From: Chimonanthus salicifolius
Lineage: Eukaryota > Streptophyta > Magnoliopsida > Laurales > Calycanthaceae
Assembly: GCA_013350335.1 (NCBI GenBank)
Contig: CM023540.1
Coordinates: forward strand, 55,862,905 to 55,926,904
DNA length: 64,000 nucleotides
Reading direction: 5' to 3'
Both the position numbers and the translations under genes were made by a program. The notes under the pieces were generated by a model. That model was given only the letters and a program-made list of their open reading frames with translations, had not been told where the DNA came from and ran no database searches. Shown here piece after piece: positions 1-12,100 of the stretch. Every line of letters starts with the position of its first letter. Position 1 is the first letter of the stretch.

Positions 1-1990
1 GCTGGCCCCGGTTTCCTCCTAGCTTCTCCATCCATGTTAAATTTCATTACGCCTTGTTCTGGTGGCACACAACTATCCTCCGATGTCACTTTTTCCTAAA
101 TCTTCTCATGCAACCTACCCAAGACAAGAGGAGGTCATTCATTTTAAGGCCCTTGAACTTGGTGTCAGACAGTAGCCAGACACAGAGTCTTCACTTAGCG
201 ACCTGGAAAAGCTCGTTCTCATCAGTTGTTTTGCCCTAAAAAATTCAAGAGTTTCTTTCCTTCCATAATGACTAGAGAATTACAGCCGGGATCGTGTTCC
301 ATGCAATTTTCAATATGGGGTTTAGCCTCAGAAGGAACCACGAGACCATTTTTCCACCGCAAGTCCTGTCAAAAACCCAAGAGAGACCAGGAGATTAGCG
401 AATTTTGTCCAAAGGTTCCGTGCGACTAGGCGGGTTATGAAAAGATGGTCTAAGTTCTCATCCACTAACTCACAAAGTGTGCATATGAGGTCGTCCTCCA
501 TTCTAAGCAACCCTTTCCTCTTCAATTCCATCCTAGTGAGAACCCTTTCTTTTAAGACACACCATGTGAAAATTTGAACCCTCGGAGGAGCAACACCTTT
601 CCAAACCAAACTAGCGTTGGCCTCATTGTTGTTTAATCACTAGATCCACCATTGATTTGACCGAGAAACTACCTGAGGAGTCGCCCGTCCAAATGAGTTC
701 ATCCTCATTGATGGGTGACATGGGAAATTCCCCCAACTGTGCTAAGAGTTCAGTTAGATGTCCTTCAAAGGATCTTAATTTTCTTCGGAAATCTAACTGC
801 TAGGAGTTCTGACTGCCCTCAAGTTTGTAGTAGTCATAGACTAGTGCATCTGTATTCCTAGAAATCCTGAGCAGTGTTGGGAATATTTCCTTTAGGGGTC
901 TCTCGCCTAACCACAAATCCTTCCAGAACAAGCTTCAGTCTCCCTTCTCGACCAAGAGTTTAGTTTTACCTCTAAACATGTTCCCTACCATGTTTTCCCC
1001 TTGACCTAACTTCAACCAAGCCTTCACCATTGTGGAGCCCAGTTTCTCCACATTCTCACATAGATACCACTCGTTCTTCGCCTCTAATCCGTATCTGGCT
1101 GTCAAAATTGTAACCCACAAAGCCTCATGCTCTCTTCCAAATTGCCAGACCCACTTACAAAGCAAGGCTTGATTCCTAAGCTGCAGTGGGATAAGACCTA
1201 GTCCTCCTTTGGATTTTGGTTTGAGTACCTCCGACCAAGCGACCAAATGGATTTTTTTCTTCAACTCCTTGTATCTCCATAATAATTTCCTAAAGAACAG
1301 TTCTATGTTCCTGCTACACCCTTTGGCATTTCAAACAGAGAGAGGTAATAGGTTGGAAGATCCATGAGTACTAACTTGGTGAGGGTAACCTACCTCCTAG
1401 GGAGAGATATTTCCTACCCCACTCAGTAAGTCTTCTCTCCACCTTCTCTACCATTGGGTCTAGAATATTTTATATCTTGGGTTCCCTCCCACTGATAATC
1501 CTAAATAGGTGAACGACAGTTTCACAGTGCCGCATCCTATCTCATCTGCGAGGTCCTCAAGGCGTTCCTCCTCCATATCAATCCCAATGATGGTACTCTT
1601 GCCCAGATTGATTCTAAGACCCGACACTAACTCAAAGCACCTAAGAATCACCTTGTATCCCCAGATTTCCTGATTGGTTGGTTCGTATAAAAACATTGTA
1701 TCATCCGCAAACTGTAGGTGAACGACAATTGGCCCATTTGGTGCTGTCCTAAAACCTCTTAACGATTCCTAACTCTTGCTTTTCCACCAGTTTGTTCAAG
1801 CTTTCTCCTACAAGAGTAAAGATGAAGGGAGTTAGAGGATCTCCCTGTCTTAAACCCCTATTAGCTTGTATTGGTGGAGTTGGGAAGCCATTAACCAAGA
1901 CCAATTATGTGGTATGCTCAATGCATGCTTTCATCCACCTCCGCCATAAACACCCAAAACCCATCCTAACGAAGAGATATCCTAAAAAGG
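1..1990 (-). pseudogene. LINE (L1-type) ORF2 fragment A: reverse transcriptase to zinc-binding domain
   Basis: Decayed ORF2 of a plant L1 LINE, read right to left. Near 1800-1860 the minus strand encodes the RT motif LRQGDPLTPFIF. Near 1690 it encodes FADD, the catalytic RT box (Y/F-A-D-D), followed by LRINLGKS and YLGL (1460-1696). The RT C-terminal region WSEVLKPKSKGGLGL is at 935-1264, and the zinc-binding (zf-RVT) region with the motif PPRVQIFTWC is at 328-609. Stops and frameshifts separate these blocks, so it is non-functional. The stretch at 1-320 resembles 8581-8970 and is the linker before RNase H, so the element runs off the left edge. There is an abrupt strand switch near 1990, where fragment B begins in the opposite direction. 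Confidence 0.85.
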
Positions 1991-1992
1991 AA

Positions 1993-3130
1993 CCATGAAT
2001 TGCTATGTAAATGGAGTTGGAGATTTACTTGGCAGAGGGGGGCCATGTGGAGGAAAATTCTAGTTGCATGTTACGGGGTGGAAGATGGATGGAGACTAAG
2101 GGATAAGGTTGGAAGGAAAGGTTTATCGTTAGTAAAGGCTTGTTGGAGAATTGAAAGGGGAAAAGGAAAGGTAGGTAGTCTATTCAAGGAGAAGTTGAGA
2201 TTGCTAGTCGGGAAGGGTGATAGAAATCTTTTTTGTATTGACCTCTAGTTAGGGGAGAGACCTTTGAAAGGCGTATTCCCAAGACTTTATAGGATTGCTA
2301 GCAATAGGCATGGCAAGGTTTAGGACTACTATGTAGTTGAAAAGGGAATCACTAGGTGGGAGATTGGTTTTAGAAGGAACCTTATGGTTTTTTATTAGGA
2401 AATTTGGATGTGATGAGGGATTTGTTGGGTGATGTTTTGATATTTGGGGATGAGGATGATGAGCATATCTGAACTTGTGATTCGTTAGGCTTTGATTTAG
2501 TTAATGCAGGGGTTGATTTGGTTGTAATGGGTTCCATAATTGGTCTAGCCTGGGGCCCCTCAGTATGGTCCGGAGTGGCTCTCCCGAGGGTTCAATTTTT
2601 TGTGTGGTGTGGTTTAAAAAGGAAAATCTTATCTAGAGTGGAATTAAATTAGAGGGGCATTTTGAACTCTAGCAATGAACTATCCTACACTTTTTTTGGA
2701 AATCAGGAGGATGATGTAGACCACTTGCTTAGGAGATGTCTGGTAGTAAGATGCATTTGGTAGTAAGATAATTCTTGTGTAGGAATTGTGGGGAGTTGGA
2801 TTATCTCAAGCCTAGGTCCAAAATGAAACCAGCTTGGAATACTATTCTGGTAAACTTAGAGAGGCAGGAATATTGTGGTTTTGGTCTCTTCCTCTTCCTG
2901 GTGTTTCCAAGTCCAATGCAGATGGGGCAACATGAAGTAAGTCAGGGCTAGTAGGGATCTAAGGAGTCTTGTCTGATTTCGCCGGTGTCTCTTCCCTAGC
3001 TTTTTCTGAGTCAGTGGGAGTTAGAGACTCAAACGAGGTAGAGCTTTTATGGATTTGGTGAGCATTGTCTCTAGGGAAGTGAATCCACCTGGTGATATGT
3101 GATGAAGTCATCAACCAAAAGGACGAGGGA
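1993..3130 (+). pseudogene. LINE ORF2 fragment B: RT C-terminus, zinc-binding domain and RNase H
   Basis: Decayed 3' half of a LINE ORF2 from the same family as fragment A, in the opposite orientation. It starts with NHELLCKWSWRF (about 1995-2030), which corresponds to NQALLCKWVWQF in fragment A. The zinc-binding region is at about 2560-2760 (LPRVQFFVWC, then a DHLL motif). An RNase H-like region lies at about 2890-3110, with SNADGAT at the first catalytic aspartate position and ESVGVRDSNEVE later. Several in-frame stops make it a pseudogene. It begins within the domain with no start codon. Confidence 0.8.
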
Positions 3131-3139
3131 GCTTAGGGC

Positions 3140-4112
3140 CATACAACATGAGGGTTGGGAATCATGCACTGTTGTGTAAATGGGTATGCAGGTTCGCCTT
3201 GGAGAAGACTCCCTTTGGAGGAAGGTGTTAATGACTAAATACGGATTAGAGGACATTGGAGGGTGGCAAGTAGGGTGTAGAGAGGCCAGAGAGGGATCAG
3301 CAGTGATCAAATCTATTGTATAGTTAGGAAATGGGGAGAGGAAGGTAGGTGCAACTTCCATAAGGGGACTTAGAATTTTGGTGGGTAGAGGAGATAGGGC
3401 GTTGTTCTGGAAAGATAAGTAGGTAGAGGAGAGCTCCTTGAGTCAAACCTTCCCTAGGCTATTTAGAGCTGCTTTCAATAAGAACACTTTTTCAAAGATT
3501 ACTATAGCTAGCTTAACGGCAAACCACATTGGAATAGTGCTTTTAAAAGGGCTCTAAGGGATTTTGAGGCGGACCAACTTAGAACTCTGGAAGGTCTGCT
3601 AGTGGATTCTCTTCGAAGCACGGAGGACGACGATTGGGTATGGTCCATAAATCAATTTGGAGTCTTCTCAGTTAGACCTATCCTAAGATCTGTCTACTCC
3701 ATTGGTCAAAATCCTCCCCTGCCACGCGTCTTGGCCTGGAACAACAAGGTTCCCCCAAGAATACAAGCATTCTTGTGGGCTGCAATAAGATGTAGAATCT
3801 GGTAAAATGCAACCTAAGGAATATAAAACTCTTACCAAAGGGAGCCTTAGAGTTGTGTTTACTTTGTGGTGAGGAGGAGTAATGGAGCATTTGTTTTGCA
3901 TTCCCATTCTTGATAGGGCTTTGGCATTTATTCCTTAACCTGATGGAGTGTCCTTGGGTGGGACAATACGATAGGGAAAGTCGTAGTGGTTAGGGGCCTT
4001 TTGTAGGAAGAAGGGCTTGGAGACTAATCCCTACGACAATCATTTGGGCAATATGGAAGGAGAGAAATACTAGAATTTTTTAAGGTAAGGTGGGTGTGGG
4101 TCCACCTTAATG
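3140..4112 (+). pseudogene. LINE ORF2 fragment C: RT C-terminus and zinc-binding domain
   Basis: A third fragment of the same LINE family, following fragment B in tandem on the same strand. It restarts at the same protein position (NHALLCKWVCRFALEE, about 3160-3210), continues through RGLRILVGRGDRALFW (about 3360-3410) and reaches the zinc-binding region at 3602-3805 (VPPRIQAFLWA). A WAIWKER motif, also seen in the LINE at 7991-8955, lies near 4050. Stops and frameshifts are scattered. Because B and C restart at the same point, this is either a tandem duplication or two independent truncated copies. Confidence 0.75.
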
Positions 4113-4583
4113 CTCGTAGAAATCCAAAGCAATGGCTAAGATTTCATCCTCATTTCCATCATCACTCTCCTTATCCATGATGTCCTCATCAGCTAGTTAT
4201 GAGTTGTGTGACTACCACAATGGTTAATGGACTTACCTCTATATTTTCTATGGTGTCTCCTGGCCTATGACGAGGTGACTACTTGGCCACATACCTTTAC
4301 ATTGTGTATGTAGAAACCGTAACTCAAGCCGTCAATCTGGCCATCTCTCACAAAGAACTCACTCACTCTAGTGTTGTAAGGGTGAAAACCCAATATCTTT
4401 ACTCCAATTTGCTGATGATATAATGATCTTTGCTTGAACATCCACAAAGTCAGCAAGACTTGCAAACATCATAATACTTCTCCTCCAAATCTAAACTCGT
4501 CTTCCCCTTGGTCAATTGGGCTTTCTGACGAATGATTGAACCTTGTCATTGCCCCATTTAAAAAATCAATGGGACTTCGATCA
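4113..4583 (+). other. Repeat-derived stretch with a possible short RT remnant
   Basis: No intact gene. Around 4395-4440 one + frame reads ISLLQFADDIMIFA, which resembles the RT catalytic box of another LINE family, followed by a stop. This is the only recognisable piece and it is short enough to be questionable. The rest shows nothing I can name. Confidence 0.35.
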
Positions 4584-4617
4584 CTTTTTTTTTTTTGACT
4601 GGTAACAAAGATGAATT
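4584..4617 (-). mobile_element. 3' tail of LINE D, cut off by a gypsy insertion
   Basis: A poly-T run near 4586-4596 (poly-A on the minus strand) followed by about 20 bp of LINE 3' UTR. The same LINE resumes at 7991 beyond the gypsy element; the junction sequence TGAATT occurs at both 4612-4617 and 7991-7996. Similar tails (T-run followed by a short motif and a 'TTCATTAAA'-like stretch) occur at 14071 and 15849. Confidence 0.65.
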
Positions 4618-5377
4618 AATGTAGCGGAAGCGGGGAGAAAACCAAATAACTTAATCAATCCCGACAAGTTATCGGGTCACACACGTGCGTTGACTCACAC
4701 GTGCGAGATTTAATTAAAAGGGGTTGTTTGGTGTGGCACGTGTGAGGGGTTTTAGGGCTGACTTATGGTGAATCACGAATGAAACAAAGAAAAGGAAGTG
4801 GAAAAACATAGAAAGGGGCGGCGGCGGAAACGGCAGAAAGGGACAGGAGAAAAGGGAATCACAAGAGGGAAGAAAGAAGGAAGAAGGGTGGAAGAAGTAA
4901 AGGGGAATGAGATGAAGAGAAAATGGAAGAGGGTGTTAGCTGTACCCGATTTAAAGTGAAGGAGAGGAGGAGAATCTGCTGCGAGAAAGGAAGACTTCGA
5001 GTAGCAGAGGTGGAGAAGAAGATGGGGGCGATGGTGATAGCTTGGGATAAAGCCCAAGGCGACTTGTACTGGTGATTTCTCTTCGGATTAAGCCCAAGAT
5101 CCGGCGAGATGAAAACTGGAACAAGCCAACGAGAATAACCTACAACAATGGCAAGGATTCGTCTGCAACTTGGGCAGAAACACTAGGATAAACAATAGAT
5201 AACTCTCTTACATCTACAAGTATTTATAAGAATACTAGAAACTCAAAATAGAAAAGGACTCCTAAATCAAATAGGAAAGCTACCGACTTGGATTCCTTGT
5301 GACACAAGAATTTTAAATTAAAAATAATGTGAAAATAGTAAATCCTAAAATAGATGGGTCTCTCGTGTCCTACATCA
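4618..5377 (-). repeat. Left (3') LTR of gypsy element I
   Basis: About 760 bp, a direct repeat of 7184-7990, with shared ends near TGTAGCGGAAG and CCTACATCA on the + strand. It lacks about 50 bp present in the right copy near 7770-7825. Reading frames inside it are by-products of purine-rich LTR sequence. Confidence 0.9.
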
Positions 5378-7083
5378 TTCCCCCGGTCTTAAAAAATACT
5401 CATCCTTGAGTTCGTCGGGATCGATCTCATCTGCATCAACTCTGGCATCAGGAACCGGGCTGGCAGGAGACGAATCACATAATGCAGTAGGTGGGGAGGA
5501 GGCAAGAACAAACGTCAAACCATCCTTCTTGAAGGTGTAGGTGTTGGAGTAGCCGGCATGCAAGGCATGAACATCAAATTGCCAGGGGTGTCCAAGTATC
5601 AAGTTGCACATATCCATGTCGATCACATGGAACAAAGCAAAATCCATATAGTTCCCAATGGAGAATTGGACTGCACAGTGGAAAGCAATCGACTTGTTAT
5701 ACGCATCATCTATCCAACGAGCAGGGTGCGGTGAAGGTAACTTCTGGACATGTAGCTACAACCTGTCGACCAAGGATTGTGAAACTAAATTGTCTTCACA
5801 ACCGTTGTCAATGGCTAAGAGGCAAGGGAGGCCGTGAACTGTGCACGGAGTGCGAAACAGACAATGGCGCGAAGATGGCGGCTCCAGAGAAGTAGGAGAG
5901 AAGGTACGAATACACATGAGACGTGTAACCTCGTCAGTGGCATATGTAGGAGGAGGATCAACTTCAATATTCTCAATTGCATCATCATCCGCATCATGTT
6001 GAGTATTGGGTGTGACAAGCACCACATTGCTGCGACATTCATGGGAACGGTGCCTGGGACGGCTGCACTTAAAACACTTGGGGAGGTTAGGACGGATGTA
6101 GGGATTGGAAGAGGAAAAAGAAGAGGACGATGGATTGCGCTTAGTAGGAGGCGGGGGTTGTTGTATCGGGGAGGCCGATTCAGAGGTGGTGGTTGTGATG
6201 CAGGAGGCTGATAGGTTGCTTGGGAAGGGATTGGTTCTAGTTGGTATTGGGGAGGGTCATAGGTGTATGAGGGGCGGGATGAGGTGGGATGGCTAGGGGG
6301 TTGGGGTGGTGGGGAGGGGTCATCAGTAAATTCTTCGACGTTTAAAGTGGCAGTTAAGGCGTAGTGGCAATGAGAAGCAAGTGCTCGCCGAATATCCCAT
6401 CTCAGACTACGTAGAAAGCGGACAATCTTTTGCTCTTCTGTCTCATGAAGATCATTGAGAGAGAGGAGGTGTTAGAAATTATTAACATATTCCTGAACAG
6501 AACGTGTACCTTAGTAGCAATCCTGAAATTTGTTGAATAAAACCTACGAGTAATGAGGATGCAGATACCGACTTTTCAAAAGCTGTTTCATGCGGAACCA
6601 TGTACGAACAAGAGCCAAATTTTGTCGAGATCTGTCCTGTTGAGTTTGCTCCCACCAACAAGAAGCACGTCCAGTGAGTTTGAAGGCAACTAATGGAACT
6701 TGCTTGGCTTCAGGGACTCCCATGTACTCAAAGAAACGCTCGACCTTTGTGATCCATTCCATAAACTCTTCAATGTGGAGAAGACCGTTGAAGGACAAAA
6801 GGTCAACCTTGGGTCCATAATCCATGTTGTCAGAAGAGTGACAGAAATCACTAGTATTCTGTTGATTGGGATTGGGTGGGTGGGTGTTGAGAATAAGTTG
6901 CTCGACGTCCTCATCATCCCAATTTTCCCGATGTGATGGCTCTTCTTTTTGTTTCTTGCTGGTGTTTCTGTCAGCAAAATCTGCAATCATGATTGTGCGG
7001 AACTCGGTGAACCATTCTTTCATCTTTGCTTTAAATGTATCGAACTGAGCGGTGGTGACAAACTGATCGTTGATGGATGCCAT
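5375..7083 (-). pseudogene. Gag-protease remnant of gypsy element I
   Basis: The minus-strand frame opens at 7083 (MASINDQFVTTAQF) with a Ty3/gypsy capsid region to 6544, including FMEWITKVERFFEY and a tryptophan-rich ASCWWEQTQQDRS segment typical of Retrotrans_gag. A CCHC zinc knuckle (C-F-K-C..H..C) lies near 6035-6080. An aspartic-protease-like segment follows (LAIDNGCEDNLVSQSL, about 5756-5830); the usual D-T/S-G is D-N-G here, which probably abolishes catalysis. The protease C-terminal part (LILGHPWQFDVHA) is at 5375-5647 and runs directly into an acidic tail ending by the polypurine tract. Polymerase domains are missing and the frame is broken between 6544 and 6025 and again near 5700. 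Confidence 0.8.
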
Positions 7084-7183
7084 CTATATATATATATATA
7101 TATATAATTTTCTTTTTCTTCAGATCACCGATGAGAATCGGGGATCGTCTCTGGGTAGCAGAGAACTTGGTTCTGATCCACTT

Positions 7184-7990
7184 AATGTAGCGGAAGCGGG
7201 GAGAAAATCAAATAACTTAATCAATCCCGACAAGTTATCGGGTCACACGTGTGTGTTGACTCACACGTGTGAGACTTAACTTAAAGGGGCTGTTTGGTGT
7301 GGCACGTGTGAGGGGTTTTAGGGCTGACTTATGGTGACTCATGAATGAAACAAAGAAAAGGAAGTGGAAAAACATAGAAAGGGGCGGCGGCGGAAACGGC
7401 AGAAAGGGAAAGGAGAAAAGGGCATGCAAGAGGGAAGAAAGAAGGAAGAAGGGTGGAAGAAGAAGTAAAGGGGAAGGAGATGAAGAGAAAATGGAAGAGG
7501 GTGTTAGCTGTACCCGATTTAAAGTGAAGGAGAGGAAGCGAATCTGCTGCGAGAAAGGAAGACTTCGAGTAGCAGAGGAGGCAAAGAAGATGGGGGTGAT
7601 GGTGATAGCTTGGGATAAAGCCCAAGCGACTTGTAATGGTGATTTCTCTTGGGTTTAAGCCCAAGATCTGTCGAGATGAATACTGGAATAAGCCAACGAG
7701 AATAACCTGCAACAATGGAAGGATTCGTCTGCAACTCGGGCAAAAACAAGGTAGGATAAACAATAGATAACTCTTAATCTCTTATTCAATTCATAATATC
7801 AAAAAGGGGTGAATCCCTCTCTTACATCTACAACTATTTATAAGAATACTAGAAACTCAAAATAGAAAAGGACTCCTAAATTAAATAGGAAAGCCACCGA
7901 CCTGGCTTCATTGTGACACAAGAATTCTAAATTAAAAATAATGCGAAAAGAGTAAATCCTAAATAAATGGGTCTCTCGTGTCCTACATCA
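7184..7990 (-). repeat. Right (5') LTR of gypsy element I
   Basis: About 807 bp, a direct repeat of 4618-5377. It holds about 50 bp near 7770-7825 that the other copy lacks. A (TA)n tract at 7085-7107 lies between this LTR and the gag start. Confidence 0.9.
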
Positions 7991-8955
7991 TGAATTATAT
8001 TAGTAGAGAATGTACAAGTACAAATCCGTTAAGGGGAAAAAGGGTCTAAAAGAGGTAGACCCAGAAAAATGCAAATGGAAAATAAATCTGATAAAAACAA
8101 AACAGAACAACCAAAATAAATGCAGTTAGATAAGCTTCAAATGCGCTCTAATTCTTCCTTTCTCAAAGGTGAAAGACGCTAGGAGACTGTATTGTTGACT
8201 CTGTTCTTTGAAAAGAAATCTGCCACACCATTAGTTGTGTGACTGACTTAGGCGAAGGATACATAGAATCCCAAAACAGGAGCCCTAATCTCTCTAACCA
8301 TGGTAATCAATCTCCAGGGAGATCTCTTTATACTGTTTCCCCATTTGATTATATTTGCTGAAACCCCTTCAATCACTAGTTTTCCATTCCCACAATATGC
8401 CCAAATGGTCAAAGCTCTCCTAATGCCGAGGAGTTCTGCCTCATTTGAATCCCTAATCCCCACTGACTTTGTGAAAACCACAAATGTTTGGCCGTTATAA
8501 TTCCTAAGAATACTATCTATCCTTGCTGGTCCTAATTTTCCTCTAGAAGTTCCGTCCACATTGAATTTTAGGATGCCCCTTTGAGGAGGTACCAATTGAC
8601 TAAGGTATTTGGTTTCCTAGTGTGTCCGCTCATGCAACGTTGCCATGACGAAAAGAAATCGTTGGGTGTAAGACCCTTGAACTCTTTACTAGAAACTAGC
8701 CAAACACAAAGTCTCCATTTGGCTTTTAGAAAAAGCTCACTGACCTTGGTGGACTTTCCTTCAACGATTCTGGAATTTCTCTCTTTCCAAATGGCCCAAA
8801 AGACGACTTGTACTTTGATTGTTTTCTTACATGGCACCAAGAATGACTTGTTGGAAGCGCAATTCTTATCTACGGCCTGTAGGATTATTTTATTGAAGAG
8901 TGCATTGCCAATCTCACACTTTTGGATGTATACTTCAATCATGCCTCGTGCCACC
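7991..8955 (-). pseudogene. LINE D ORF2 3' end: linker and RNase H
   Basis: Continuation of LINE D beyond the gypsy insertion. The minus frame at 8248-8595 is an RNase H domain: FNVDGTSRGKLGPA carries the first catalytic aspartate, SNEAELLGIRRAL the catalytic glutamate and VIEGVSANII the region of the second aspartate (E-G here, so that residue is changed). Upstream on the minus strand (8568-8960) is the linker with VFWAIWKERNSRIVEGKS. The 3' UTR is at 7991-8247. The LINE is cut at 8955 by the copia element, whose target duplication CCACC includes the last five bases. What lies beyond the copia element (13552 on) does not look like LINE coding sequence. Confidence 0.85.
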
Positions 8956-9179
8956 TGTAGAAAAAGAAGATGAAGAGAAGAATTTCTCTGTGTATTGTAT
9001 TGATTTCTTCCTCTTAGAGGATACAATGTTAAATAGAAAATATAGAGACAATATAGGAAACAAAAAAGGAAATACAATAAGTGTATCCTAATTACAATCT
9101 ATTGTGTTGACCTTCAATATACATTGAATCTAGACATATAATTGGGGCCCATATTACTCGACGTGTGGGTCCCACAACA
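8956..9179 (-). repeat. Left (3') LTR of the copia element
   Basis: 224 bp, beginning TGTAGAAAAAG and ending CCCACAACA on the + strand (TG..CA ends). The first 71 bp (8956-9026), the R-U5 end on the element strand, are absent from the other LTR. Confidence 0.9.
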
Positions 9180-9186
9180 CTCTCCC

Positions 9187-12100
9187 TCAAGCTGGTTCGA
9201 AGATGTCGAGTAGACCCAGCTTGCTAACGACGGAATCGAGCTGAGTTCGAGGTACTAACTTTGTGAAGATATCTGCCAGCTGATCCTTAGATTGCAGATG
9301 AGGAGTGAAAAGTCTCCCTTCTAAAATATGCTGACGAAGAAAGTGATAATCAACCTCAATGTGCTTAGTCCGCTCATGAAAGACTAGGTTGGAGGCAATA
9401 TGGATGGCCGCTTGATTGTCACAGAATATGATGAGTGGATCAGCAGGAGCAAACCCCATTTCAGTAAGAAATTGACGAAACCACAGCCATTCAGAAGCAG
9501 TATTGGCTATGGCACGATTTTCAGCCTCAGTACTAGAACGAGCAACAATAGACTGTTTCTTGCTTCTCCAGCCAACTAAATGGAAGCCCAAGAAAACACA
9601 ATAGCCAGACGTGGAGTGGCGATCATCTGGAGAACCCAGCCCAATCAACATCAGAATAACTGTGAAATGGGTAAGTAGGTTGGTGTGTATAGAACAAACC
9701 ACGGCCAGGATGAGCCTTAATATATCGTAGGATGCGAAACATGGTATGAAGGTGAGTGTCCCGCGGTTCGTGCATGAACTGACTGACGACACCAACAACA
9801 TAAAATAGGTCTGGTCTCGTGATGGTCAGATAGATGAGCTTGCCGACTAGTTTCTGATAGAAACTTGGAGTGTCAAGGAGAGTCCCATCAGAGGCAGATA
9901 ACTTGGTGTTCACATCCAGCGGAGTATCTACAGGTTTACAACTAGAGTAGCCAGCTTCTTGGAGGAGATCCAAGGCATACTTTCGGTGAGAGAGATAAAG
10001 GCCACGACAGGATCGAGTAACTTTAATTCCAAGAAAGTATCGGAGAGGCCCCAAATCCTTAATATCAAAAGTCTGTTGAAGATACTGTTTGAAGGAAGAA
10101 ATGGCTTCATCATTGTTACCGGTGAGTACAATATCATCGACATAGACCACTAAAATCATCACAATAGAGTGGAGACGGTAGATGAAGACTGAGTGATCTG
10201 ATTGACATCAGGTAAAACCATAAGGTAGCAAGACACTGCTAAACTTTTCAAACCAGGCACGTGGAGACTACTTAAGACCATAGAGAGCCTTCTTTAATCT
10301 GCAGACAGACCGAGGCTCCCCCTGCTTGACAAATTGCGGAGGAGGAAGCTTATAAACTTCTTCCTGAAGATCACCATGAAGAAAAGCATTCTTCACATCT
10401 AATTGGTGCAAGGGCCAAGCATGAGTGGTTGCAAGAGAGAGCAAAATGCGCACAGAGTTAATATTGGCGATAGGTGAAAATGTGTCCTGGTAGTCAACTC
10501 CACAAGTCTGTGTGAAGCCTCTGACTACAAGGCATGCCTTATAGCGGGCAATATAGCCATCTGGATTATGCTTCAAAGTAAAGACCCATTTGCACCCAAC
10601 TGGGGTCTTGCCTGGAGGTAGGGAAACCATCTCCCATGTATTGTTCTTCTCAAGGGCAGCTAACTCTTCATCTATGGCTACTTTCCAGGAGGGATTTTTC
10701 AAAGCTGTGTTGATCCTCTTTGGTATCTTAATTTTGTCCAATGCTGTGAGAAAACTATGATAGGAGACAAAACGATTAATGGGATGGATAGTAGTACAAG
10801 AGCGCTTACCTTTGCGAAGCGCAATAGGAAGATCAGACGAGTCAGAGACCGGTGGATCTGAAGCACGTGTAGATGGATGGGTGGAGTCAGCCGCAGATGG
10901 CACTCGAGACTGTCGGCGTTGGTACACCATAAGAGGCTTAGGTGGACTTGAAGAAGGAAGATTGTCAGGGATAAGAGGAAAAACAGGAGAAGGAGAAGAT
11001 GTAGAGGAAGCTGAAAAATATGGGTCCCGCTCAATGAAAGTGACATCCATGGATATGTATGTCTTCCCAGTGATAGGATTGAGGCACTTGTAACCTTTGT
11101 GAAAAGGTGTGTACCCTAAATAAACACATCGCACAGCCCGGTGAGAAAATTTATGGCTAGAGAAGTTGTAAACAAAACAAACACACAAACACACCTAAAG
11201 ACATGTAAATGAATGGTTTTATGTAAGGACAGATGATCTATGGGGGACTGATTTTCTAAAATGCGAGAAGGCATTCTGTTAATTAGATAACAAGCAGTTA
11301 ATACGGCTTCTGGCCAATAGGACGAGGGAATATGCATAGTAAAAAGAAGAGATCTGGCCACCTCAAGAAGGTGACGGTTCTTTCGCTCAGCTATATCATT
11401 CTGTTGAGGTGTGGAAGGAGTGACAAATATTCTCCCTCATTATTACTCCGTAGAACCTGAATTTTACATCGAAATTGATTTTGAACCCACTGTTAAACTT
11501 TTTGGAAGTGATCAAAAACCTAGATTTCTGTTTCATCAAATATGTCCATGTCATGCGAGAGAAATCATCAATAAAGGTAACAAAATAAAGAAAACTAGTG
11601 CGAGAAATAGTTGGAGATCTCCAAACATCAGAATGGATGAGTGAAAATAAAGTGGATGAACTTTTATTCATAGATGGGCAAAAATGATTTCTAACATGCT
11701 TGCCATATTGGCAAGATTCATATTCAAAATGAGTAAAAGATAAACTAGGCACAAGTTGTTTGAGAACATAATCGGCGGGATGTCCTAAACAACAATGCCA
11801 TAACCACGCATCTAAAGACGAAGAGGTCGAACAAGCCTCAGAGCTACTATGGCGAGAATCGAGAAGATAGAGACCACCTGCTTCATGACCACCACCCAAC
11901 ACTTGCTTCGTGTTCAGATCCTGGAAAACAAAATGAGAAGGAAAAAATGTGACGGAGCAATTCAATTTTTTAGTCAAGGCACTAACAAATAACAAATTGC
12001 GGGATAGATGTGGAACATGCAAAACATAGTGAAGGTCCAAATTATGAGAAATATGAACAATTCCTTTTCTAACAATATTAGTGAATGAGCCATTGGCTAA

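Larger units (their letters stand above)
4618..7990 (-). mobile_element. Ty3/gypsy element I with gag-protease only
   Basis: LTR retrotransposon on the minus strand, 3.37 kb, with two long direct repeats and a decayed gag-protease frame between them. The internal part is only about 1.8 kb. Reverse transcriptase, RNase H and integrase are absent, so it cannot move on its own. A primer-binding-like sequence (GTGGATCAGAACC on the minus strand, near 7171-7183) follows the 5' LTR, and a purine tract (AAGACCGGGGGAA on the minus strand, near 5378-5390) precedes the 3' LTR. The flanks share TGAATT (4612-4617 and 7991-7996), the probable target duplication. It sits in the 3' UTR of LINE D. Confidence 0.85.

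Noticed and set aside
7341..7763. Overlapping frames on both strands of about 100-144 codons
   Set aside because: They lie wholly in the gypsy I LTR, in purine-rich sequence, and are repeated at 4773-5057 for the same reason.
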